Shown: piece after piece, positions 58,316-64,000 of the stretch
Layout: each line of letters starts with the position of its first letter
How positions within the stretch are numbered: position 1 is the first letter of the stretch
Position numbers and translations under genes: made by a program
Source of the DNA: Bradyrhizobium betae
GTDB lineage: Bacteria > Pseudomonadota > Alphaproteobacteria > Rhizobiales > Xanthobacteraceae
Reading direction: 5' to 3'
NCBI RefSeq assembly: GCF_004123905.1
Contig: NZ_MZXW01000021.1
Span: 233,221 to 297,220 of the forward strand
DNA: 64,000 nt
Notes under the pieces: generated by a model
Database searches by the model: none
The model's input: the letters and a program-made list of their open reading frames with translations, nothing else
What the model was told of the DNA's origin: nothing

Positions 58316-59776
58316 ATGCTTGATCGAACTGCCACCCCGAAGCCGTTGGCAAGCCCGCTTCCGGAGCTGAACGCCTACGGCCGCGATCTGCGCATTGATG
58401 CCTGCCGCGGCATCGCGCTCTGGTATATTTTTCTCGACCATGTCCCCAACAACGTCGGCAGCTGGCTGACGCTGCGCAACTACGGCTTCAGCGATGCTGC
58501 GGAAGTGTTCATGTTTCTCTCGGGTTTGACCTGCGCGTTGTCCTACGGCAAGGCACGGCAGAGCGCGGGCTGGACCGCCGTGATCGGCCGGACGCTGTGG
58601 CGAAGCTGGGATATCTATGTCGCATTTCTGCTGCTCACGCTCGCGTGCGCCGTCGTGGTTCACCTCGCAGGCGGCGGCCCTCTTGCCGACAGGAGCAATA
58701 CGCGCATTCTGCTGGAACAGCCGGGCATGACGCTCGCGCATGCGGCGATCCTGCAGTACCGCCCGGTCAACACCGACGTCTTGCCGCTCTTCGTGCTTTA
58801 CCACCTTTTGTTCGCGCCGCTGCTGTGGCTGCTGCTGAGAGCGCCGAACGCAACGCTCGGCGCGTCGCTGTTGCTTTACACACTGGTGCATGTCTTCGGC
58901 TGGACCATCCCGGCATGGCCGAACGGGCACTGGTTCTTCAATCCGCTGGCCTGGCAACTGCCGCTTGTGCTTGGAGCGTGGTGGATCATCGAGGGCAAGA
59001 GATTCCGGCCGTGCGTGACCTCTCGCAACGTCCTTGTGCCTGCCGTTCTCTATCTGGTGTTCAGCCTCGTCGTCGCGTTGAGCTGCAGCATCAAGCCGCT
59101 GGAAGCGCTGGTCCCGCAGCCGCTGCCGGCGCTGCTTTACCCGATGGACAAATCGAATCTTGCTCCATTGCGACTGCTGCATTTCTTGGCCCTTGCGGTT
59201 TTGGTCCTATGGTTGGTGCCGCGCGATTGGCGAGGGCTGAAGACGGCGGTGATGCGCGGCGCCATTTCCTGTGGCCAGAACTCGCTGCCAATCTACTGCC
59301 TCGGCGTTCTGCTGGCGCTGGCCAGTCACCTGGCGCTGCTCGACGTCTCGGACGGGCTGATGATGCAGATCGCCCTCAGTGTTGGTGGCGTTCTGGTGAT
59401 GGTCGCGGCGGCGACGCTGCTGAACTCGATCAACACCAAGCCCAGGCAGCCGCCGCAGGCGAAGCCCGCCGACTTGCCTGTCCAGCAGGCGACCAGGTTT
59501 GAGCTGGTCATCAATCTCAAGAGGGCCCAGAATCTCAAGAGGGCCAAGACACTCGGCGTCATGACACTCGGCGTCAAGTCACTCGGCGTTATGCCGCCCG
59601 CGCTGCTCGCCCATATCGAAGAAGGTGATCGACCAAAGATGCTGTTTGCTCCGGTGCGCGAGTCCGGCTGGGGCGCTGATCCGGTGCAAGCAATCGCGCC
59701 CGTCTTCGGGCCACCAGCGAGAAATGTGGCTCAGGATGTGAATTGGACCTCAAGGACTGTGGAGCCTGTCCCTTAA
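58316..59776 (+). CDS. opgC: OpgC-family membrane acyltransferase with a repeat-bearing tail
   Basis: A 486-residue protein. Residues 20-375 form an OpgC domain with about ten membrane helices: RDLRIDACRGIALWYIFLDH (the conserved N-terminal Arg/Asp/His region) and AAEVFMFLSGLTCALSYGKA. OpgC proteins succinylate or otherwise substitute periplasmic glucans. The last 110 residues are an added hydrophilic tail that contains in-frame tandem repeats: two 18-bp and three 15-bp units (59513-59592), giving NLKRAQNLKRAK and TLGVMTLGVKSLGVM. The tail has no known domain. Start is supported by GGGGAA. Which glucan is modified is not shown here; cyclic beta-glucans are the usual substrate in Bradyrhizobium. 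Confidence 0.87.
   Translation: MLDRTATPKPLASPLPELNAYGRDLRIDACRGIALWYIFLDHVPNNVGSWLTLRNYGFSDAAEVFMFLSGLTCALSYGKARQSAGWTAVIGRTLWRSWDIYVAFLLLTLACAVVVHLAGGGPLADRSNTRILLEQPGMTLAHAAILQYRPVNTDVLPLFVLYHLLFAPLLWLLLRAPNATLGASLLLYTLVHVFGWTIPAWPNGHWFFNPLAWQLPLVLGAWWIIEGKRFRPCVTSRNVLVPAVLYLVFSLVVALSCSIKPLEALVPQPLPALLYPMDKSNLAPLRLLHFLALAVLVLWLVPRDWRGLKTAVMRGAISCGQNSLPIYCLGVLLALASHLALLDVSDGLMMQIALSVGGVLVMVAAATLLNSINTKPRQPPQAKPADLPVQQATRFELVINLKRAQNLKRAKTLGVMTLGVKSLGVMPPALLAHIEEGDRPKMLFAPVRESGWGADPVQAIAPVFGPPARNVAQDVNWTSRTVEPVP
59513..59592 (+). repeat. Tandem repeats inside the opgC 3' region
   Basis: Two copies of an 18-bp unit (AATCTCAAGAGGGCCCAG, second copy one base different) are followed directly by three copies of a 15-bp unit (GACACTCGGCGTCAT and variants). 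All units are multiples of three and stay in frame. They probably arose by slipped-strand duplication and may vary between strains. Confidence 0.85.
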
Positions 59777-59806
59777 TCTTCCGGCCATCGTATAGGAGCC
59801 AAGGCC

Positions 59807-60019
59807 ATGATTAACCACCCAAGGACCCACAAGGGGACGGTGCTGGTCGCGGCGTGCGTGACGTTCACTTGCGTGGCGGCATTACTATCGGTCAACCAGA
59901 CATCATCCACCAGCGCCGAGCTCGGCGCTGACTGGCAGTGCAGCCGGTTTGCGCTCGTATTCACGACCTGCACGCCGGTGCGCGAGATCGTTTTCGCCGG
60001 CCCGCGCAAGCCGACCTAG
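59807..60019 (+). CDS. Small hypothetical protein with N-terminal anchor
   Basis: A 70-residue protein with a basic start (MINHPRTHKG), one hydrophobic helix (TVLVAACVTFTCVAALLSV) and a short polar C-terminus with two Cys (DWQCSRFALVFTTCTPVREI). AGGAG lies nine bases before the ATG. It is 30 bp after the opgC stop on the same strand and might be co-transcribed. No family is recognised; the helix could be an uncleaved signal anchor with a periplasmic disulfide domain. Confidence 0.55.
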   Translation: MINHPRTHKGTVLVAACVTFTCVAALLSVNQTSSTSAELGADWQCSRFALVFTTCTPVREIVFAGPRKPT

Positions 60020-60048
60020 TACCCCACAAACCGGACACCATGTTGCGA

Positions 60049-60072
60049 ATGTCTGCTGAAATCAGCAGACAT
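60049..60072. terminator. Possible bidirectional terminator hairpin
   Basis: ATGTCTGCTG-AAAT-CAGCAGACAT is a perfect 10-bp stem between two convergent genes. T-runs are lacking on both sides, so it may act only weakly, or be an operator-like palindrome. Confidence 0.4.
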
Positions 60073-60112
60073 GCTCTGCGAGGGTTCCGTTCCTACTAAT
60101 GCGACGCTGCCC

Positions 60113-61954
60113 TCACGGGCTTGCGACCTGTTGCAGCGTGTTGAAGCGCGCCTTCTGCTCGCTGCTCAGCGTGGCGTAGAACGCGTCCAGGGCGGGTTCG
60201 ACCAGCTTGGCAGCCGTCAGCATGGCCTCGAGCCGGTGCTGCATCGCCTCCAGCCGTCCGACCGGCGTCAGCGGGACGTCGTTCGGACAGGCGGCCTGTA
60301 GGGCCTCAACTCCTTTTGCCGTCGCTTCGCTGAGGCGATCGAGCGCCTCCTTCTGCTTGCCTGCGGGGTGGAGCACAGCCTCGATCCTTTGGATCGGCAA
60401 TTGAGTCAGGCCGGACTTCGGATCGCCGCAGCTCTCGGCACTGGCTTCCTGCTGCTGCGGCGAGCGGTCGCCGACATGGGGCCCAAGCGCGTTGAAACGG
60501 GCCTGCTGCTCGTCACTGAGCGAGTTGTAAAAATTCTCCAGTGCCGGTCGCACGATCTTGACAGCTTCCAGCGTCGCGCTGATGCGGTGCGTCATCGCCC
60601 GCAAGCGGCCAGCGGGAGTCAGTGCATACGTCTCCGCGCAGGAGTCCTTGAACGACGCGGCAGCGTTGGCCGCCGCGGTCTTCAACTCGTCGAGCAGCGC
60701 GCGTTGCTCCGGCGTCGGCCGCACCGCCCGCGCGATATCGGCAAGCGGCCAGGCCGTGACGCCCTTGTCCGGTGTGCCGCACAATTGCTGGAGCGTTTGC
60801 GGGCTCACGTTCGCGCGCGGCCGCGCGCGGCTGCCGCCGCCGGCTTGCGGATAGTCAGACGGGTTGGTGCTGGCATAGGCGGAATAGGGGCTGTCATCAC
60901 CCCAGTAAACGGTGTCGACGAAGTCGTCATACGCGTACGCCCAATAGCCGGGCTCGTAAGCGTAGGACCAGAACGTGTAGTCAAAAATGTCGGAATAGGC
61001 GTAGGGCCAGAACACGGGCCCAAGCCACGCCACGAACACCGCCGGATGGCGGTGTCGCCAGGCCTGCCGGGGAGCCCAGCCGCTCTGGCGGGCAACGAGG
61101 GCCGCCTGGGTTTGCGGAGTGGCCTGGTCGCGGAATCGCGCGGCAAACCGCCCGCGCTCGGTGGCCTGCGCGGCGACCGCAGTGGCCGGCGCGCGCCCGG
61201 CCGGGGCCTGTAGTCCAAGCCGCTGCTGGCGCGCCAGGTCGCTTTGCTGGGCGCGCTGCTCCCGGTCAAGCAAGCGGTTCTGCGTCTGGAGCATCCGTTG
61301 CTGCTCGCGTTGCGCCCGCGCGCCGTCCGGCTTTTGCGACTGCAATTGCTGCACGCGCTGGTGCAGGCGATCGATGCGGGTCTGGCGGTCGGCGGTCTGG
61401 CGCGACAGCGTCTCGCGCTGCCGCTGCTGCACCATCTGCTGCCGCTGCTGAATCTGCTGCTGATGCTGTTGCGCGTGCTGTTCGATCTGCTCTCGTCGCG
61501 ACAGCCGCTCGCTCACGGCCGGCGATGCGCTTGGACGGGAGGGGGCGATATGCGGCGTCGGCCGCGATGCCATGGCCGGACGTTGCGGCGCCGCCGGCGC
61601 CCGATGGAATTCAGGCCGCGGCGCGGCCACGTGCGGGGCGGCCCGCGGCGACGGCGCAGCGAAATGGGAGGGCGGACGCGGCGGTGGTGAGGCGAAGTGC
61701 GGCGCCGGATGTGGCGCCATGGCCGGGCGCTGCGGCATGGACGGCGGATGGAATGCCGGCGCGGCGGGACGTGCCATGGCTGGCGGCGCCGCCGGACGGG
61801 CCATGGCGGGCGGCGCTGCTGGCCGAGCTGGCGGCGCTGCAGCCTGTCCCGGTGGTCCACCCCTTCCGTGGCCCTGGGCGGACGCGCCGACGCTTCCCGC
61901 CAGCACCGAGACACCGACCAAAAAAGCCGTCAGGCAAGCGCCATGCGGAAGCAT
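60113..61954 (-). CDS. Spy-like (LTXXQ motif) protein with two repeat domains and a Pro/Ala-rich region
   Basis: A 613-residue exported protein. After a signal peptide (LTAFLVGVSVLAGSVGASAQ) comes a Pro/Ala-rich region with near-exact repeats of APPAMARPA (about 30-140), a Gln/Arg-rich coiled-coil region (about 150-270), a Tyr/Trp-rich stretch (about 295-370), and two copies of a Spy/CpxP-like helical domain ending in LSDEQQARFNAL and LSSEQKARFNTL. Spy-like proteins are periplasmic chaperones or stress proteins in enterobacteria; a similar role here is inference. The start at 61954 has GGGAG upstream. A near-EcfG promoter (CGAAC-N16-CGTT, 61992-62016) precedes it. A decayed copy of its 3' end is at 54545. 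Confidence 0.82.
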   Translation of the reverse strand: MLPHGACLTAFLVGVSVLAGSVGASAQGHGRGGPPGQAAAPPARPAAPPAMARPAAPPAMARPAAPAFHPPSMPQRPAMAPHPAPHFASPPPRPPSHFAAPSPRAAPHVAAPRPEFHRAPAAPQRPAMASRPTPHIAPSRPSASPAVSERLSRREQIEQHAQQHQQQIQQRQQMVQQRQRETLSRQTADRQTRIDRLHQRVQQLQSQKPDGARAQREQQRMLQTQNRLLDREQRAQQSDLARQQRLGLQAPAGRAPATAVAAQATERGRFAARFRDQATPQTQAALVARQSGWAPRQAWRHRHPAVFVAWLGPVFWPYAYSDIFDYTFWSYAYEPGYWAYAYDDFVDTVYWGDDSPYSAYASTNPSDYPQAGGGSRARPRANVSPQTLQQLCGTPDKGVTAWPLADIARAVRPTPEQRALLDELKTAAANAAASFKDSCAETYALTPAGRLRAMTHRISATLEAVKIVRPALENFYNSLSDEQQARFNALGPHVGDRSPQQQEASAESCGDPKSGLTQLPIQRIEAVLHPAGKQKEALDRLSEATAKGVEALQAACPNDVPLTPVGRLEAMQHRLEAMLTAAKLVEPALDAFYATLSSEQKARFNTLQQVASP

Positions 61955-62048
61955 GATGGTAGCTCCCAGCTCGAAATCGCCCACAATTTTTAACGCACAA
62001 AGGGCGGAATAGTTCGTTGTTGGCTGCGGGCCGGCATTGCGATGTTCC

Positions 62049-62080
62049 GACGCAGGCAGCCTGAAGAGAAAGCCTGCGTC
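62049..62080. repeat. Inverted repeat before the acidic small protein gene
   Basis: GACGCAGGC (62049-62057) and GCCTGCGTC (62072-62080) are perfect 9-bp arms with a 14-nt loop. They lie about 70 bp before the ATG at 62152 and could be an operator or leader stem. The rest of the 197-bp gap back to the Spy-like gene shows no gene. Confidence 0.45.
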
Positions 62081-62151
62081 AGGATCGTGGCGAACCGCTC
62101 GATCGCATCTCGGACTTCGTATTCGGCTACGGGTATTTGGAGGAGCACAAC

Positions 62152-62328
62152 ATGAAGCAACACATCTTCGAAGAACGGTCCATCAGCTCGGTCGATTGGG
62201 ATGCCTCGGTGATCAGGGGCCACATGATGCCGCCCCGAGATCCTGATGAAGATGAAGAAGACGACGAGGACGAGGAGGACGAAGGCGAGGAAGAGGTGCC
62301 GGTCGTGCGCGAGCCAGACGAAGACTAG
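62152..62328 (+). CDS. Small acidic protein
   Basis: A 58-residue protein with an ordinary N-terminal half (MKQHIFEERSISSVDWDASV) and a very acidic tail rich in Asp and Glu (from about residue 30, DPDEDEEDDEDEEDEGEEE). GGAGGAG lies seven bases before the ATG, a strong ribosome binding site. No family is recognised. The tail could mimic nucleic acid or bind cations or basic proteins. It is 38 bp before the GcrA-like gene on the same strand, which encodes a basic DNA-binding type protein; an acidic-basic pair is worth noting. Confidence 0.6.
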   Translation: MKQHIFEERSISSVDWDASVIRGHMMPPRDPDEDEEDDEDEEDEGEEEVPVVREPDED

Positions 62329-62366
62329 ACTAGGCAGCGATAGATAGCCGGCGTTATAGTATCTCC

Positions 62367-62693
62367 ATGAGTTGGGATGACAGAGAGCTGGCGCTGCTGA
62401 GAGAGCTCTGGTCCTTGGGACACAGCGCCACGCACATTGCGCGCCGTCTCGGGTGTAGTCGTAACGCGGTCTGCGGGCTGCTGACTCGTTTGGACCTGAA
62501 ACGTGGTCACAAGCCATCAACTGCAAAACCCCAGATAAGGTCGGCACCAAAGCGAAAGCCGCCCTTGTCCGCCGCTTGTGCCCGCGCGGCAGGTAAGAAG
62601 GTGTCGAAACCACTGGAGAAACCGCAGCCCAAAGAGCTTAGCAAGCGTCAGCTTTACGCCATGCTGGCTGAGGCGGTCAGAAATACGGGCTAG
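62367..62693 (+). CDS. Short GcrA-like DNA-binding protein
   Basis: A 108-residue basic protein whose first 45 residues match the GcrA helix-turn-helix: MSWDDRELALLRELWSLGHS followed by IARRLGCSRNAVCGLLTRL. GcrA is a cell-cycle cofactor of sigma-70 that favours methylated promoters in alphaproteobacteria. The canonical protein is about 170 residues with a C-terminal sigma-binding domain; here the C-terminal part is a short basic Lys/Pro-rich tail, so this may be a shortened paralogue able to bind DNA without the activator domain. The ribosome binding site is weak. Confidence 0.7.
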   Translation: MSWDDRELALLRELWSLGHSATHIARRLGCSRNAVCGLLTRLDLKRGHKPSTAKPQIRSAPKRKPPLSAACARAAGKKVSKPLEKPQPKELSKRQLYAMLAEAVRNTG

Positions 62694-62699
62694 GCGCCA

Positions 62700-63102
62700 G
62701 GGCGTGGGCCCATTGGCACGCAGCCAAATTCGGATTGATGCGAGTTTGACGAATGCAGGATAGTTGGCTGCGAGTTTGTCGTATCGGGTCTCGACACGCC
62801 GACATTGCTTGATCTTGTTGAAGAACCGTTCGATCAACTTGCGTGAGCGATACAGATGCGGACCGAAGCAGATCGGGTCTTTGCGATTTCGTTTCGGCGG
62901 GATGTTCGCCCATGCTCCTTGTTGGCGGGCAAGCTCCCTGATCCAGTCGGCCTCGTAGCCGCGATCCGCGAGCAGCATCGTCTCGGGAAGCAATGCGCTG
63001 AGCAGAACCGAACACAGCCGGTTGTCATGCGCCTCGCCGGGCGTGAGGGCGAGATGGACCGGCAGGCCATTGGCGCCCACCACCGCGTGAATCTTGCTGG
63101 GG
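62700..63102 (-). pseudogene. Truncated IS5-family transposase
   Basis: On the minus strand the sequence SKIHAVVGANGLPVHLALTP, ADRGYEADWIRELARQQGAW, PPKRNRKDPICFGP and KLIERFFNKIKQCRRVETRY is the C-terminal half of an IS5-family (IS427 group) DDE transposase; the second Asp and the final Glu (ADRGYEAD, ERFFNKIK) are present. The N-terminal half with the first catalytic Asp is missing: homology stops near 63100 at SKIH. The frame continues past the normal end into the antisense of the GcrA-like gene. It is an inactive remnant; no intact terminal repeats are seen. Confidence 0.85.
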
Positions 63103-63193
63103 GCCAAAACGGAAAAAGGAGAGGGTCAATGCTAGGCAATCGTCGCTAGGTGCATTAGCTTACAGAACGCGTAGAGATTGCGCCCGCACGGAG

Positions 63194-63719
63194 ATGGACA
63201 TGAGCTGGGACTTTGTGACGAAAGCTCTAGGCTTTTTTGTCACCTATCCGGCATGGGCTAGAGTGTCGATGCTTGTCAGTGCTCTGGTTTTTCTTGCTTC
63301 TCTTTTCCTTGGTTATCAGGCCGCGAAGCTGAAGGTCAGCATTAACAAGCCCGAGCCGGGCGATGGTGTCCCTTGGGCGTTTCCGGTGGAAGCAACGGTC
63401 GAGAACTTGCCGGAAGGGCCGAGACCTTTGGATAATGACGACGGATGGGGAGCGCTATTGGCCCCAAGGGCAAATGTTTCAGCACGCAGGCAGTCTCTGG
63501 CAAGGCAATGTTACTGGAATAGGAGGCAAGATCGGTACTCCCCGCACGTTCGGCGTATTTTTGGTTGGCCCTGATGGCCGCGCGATGCTTGACCTTTGGA
63601 GGAGAGCGGGGTCTCAGATCACAAACTTTGCGGACTACGACATTCGACACCTCACGAATGACATAACGCCTCTTGATACAAGGCAGGTTAAAGTGGCTTC
63701 GGGCAAGCCGAGTCCGTAG
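63194..63719 (+). pseudogene. Frameshifted gene for a membrane-anchored protein
   Basis: The first frame (63194, or the second ATG at 63200 with GGAG upstream) gives a membrane segment (VSMLVSALVFLASLFLGYQA) and a following domain up to VENLPEG. Around 63420 the sense shifts to the next frame, which continues RDLWIMTTDGERYWPQGQMF and TFGVFLVGPDGRAMLDLWRR and ends at 63719. Joined, they make one protein of about 170 residues with a cytoplasmic or periplasmic domain after one helix. One extra base in GGGCCGAGA would explain the break. I do not recognise the family. It could be a true mutation, a sequencing error or programmed frameshifting. Confidence 0.6.
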
Positions 63720-64000
63720 GAAGGCTTAATACCGGGCGGTTTTAATAGCGCTGACAGTCGAGAGATTGCCTTCTCGGTCGATTTCCATTTCTCTACCTCG
63801 TTTGGGCTTTTACTTTTTCCGATTGTTCATCGGGGGCGTCGGCTGAAGACCGACTATATGTCCTCTTTTGGCCGATTCCGTTGAAAAAGGGAAACAGTAA
63901 TCGGATGTATTGGCGTCAGCGCGATGCGGCCCAATGGCTTTGGCGGTTTCTACCCCAAGGTGGGCATTGGGATCAGCTTGGCCATCTTGCGAAGGTTCTG
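63720..64000. other. Right-edge region without a recognised gene
   Basis: The last 281 bp are lower in GC. A near-palindrome GTCGGCTGAAGACCGAC lies around 63838-63854. At the very end a plus-strand frame opens with ATG at 63924 and a minus-strand frame enters from the right and stops at 63950; neither is long enough to judge. Confidence 0.4.

Noticed and set aside
57989..59182. 397-codon minus-strand frame opposite opgC
   Set aside because: Low-complexity Arg/Gln/Ala-rich shadow of a gene with clear membrane topology and family motifs.
61990..62613. 207-codon minus-strand frame over the acidic and GcrA-like genes
   Set aside because: The plus-strand genes have a ribosome binding site (acidic protein) and a recognised helix-turn-helix (GcrA-like). 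The minus frame has no family features.

Overview
The window looks like a stretch of an alphaproteobacterial chromosome, most probably Bradyrhizobium or a close relative. The reasons are the high GC content, the gene order nrtABC - narK - globin - FAD oxidoreductase - nasC (the nitrate assimilation and NO detoxification locus known from Bradyrhizobium diazoefficiens), an HWE-family histidine kinase, an OpgC protein, a DUF1236 protein, EcfG-type stress promoters, and several families of dispersed palindromic intergenic repeats typical of Bradyrhizobium and Rhodopseudomonas.

Layout. 1-5.1 kb: a partial type II NADH dehydrogenase-like gene, an AraC regulator, an HWE sensor kinase, and a divergent set of small stress-type genes (DUF1236 protein, small secreted and membrane peptides) with back-to-back EcfG-type promoters. 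5.1-8.7 kb: an SxxK serine hydrolase, an intradiol dioxygenase and a Crp/Fnr regulator. 8.7-21.3 kb: the nitrate block, with a PP2C-Ser/Thr kinase fusion and a formate/nitrite (FNT) channel on the minus strand, and nrtABC and narK-bjgb-flp-nasC on the plus strand. Both plus-strand units have a matching 45-nt upstream block placed exactly 117 bp ahead of a sigma-54-like promoter. 21.5-31.4 kb: sugar lactonase, aldo/keto reductase, EamA exporter, zinc dehydrogenase, PPK2, an Lrp regulator divergent from an AceE/MdeB-like E1 enzyme, and an aldehyde dehydrogenase ending in a clear terminator.

31.5-40.2 kb holds a sugar-acid catabolic block: SMP-30 lactonase, uronate dehydrogenase, GntR regulator, IlvD/Edd dehydratase and a complete TRAP transporter (DctP, DctQ, DctM). 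Together these could import hexuronates or aldonates, oxidise them, open the lactone and dehydrate the acid. A small secreted protein embedded here has a perfect FixK/Fnr box. 40.2-46.9 kb: phosphatase/enoyl-CoA hydratase pair, ferredoxin reductase, two PfkB sugar kinases, a VOC protein and a TetR regulator. 47.2-54.5 kb: a tightly packed seven-gene operon of unknown substrate (NMT1-type ABC importer, enolase-superfamily protein, Gfo/Idh/MocA dehydrogenase, DUF993 TIM barrel, xylose-isomerase-like TIM barrel). This is the best candidate in the window for an undescribed pathway.

54.5-64 kb is more irregular: a decayed copy of the end of a two-domain Spy-like gene, a MASE1 hybrid kinase converging with a LuxR response regulator, an OpgC-like acyltransferase with an in-frame tandem-repeat tail, the intact Spy-like gene, an acidic small protein, a short GcrA-like protein, a truncated IS5-family transposase and a membrane-protein gene broken by a frameshift. 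The right end appears lower in GC and may be the edge of an acquired or decaying segment. I saw no tRNA, rRNA or CRISPR array. The nitrite reductase and the NasS/NasT regulators needed to complete nitrate assimilation are not in this window.
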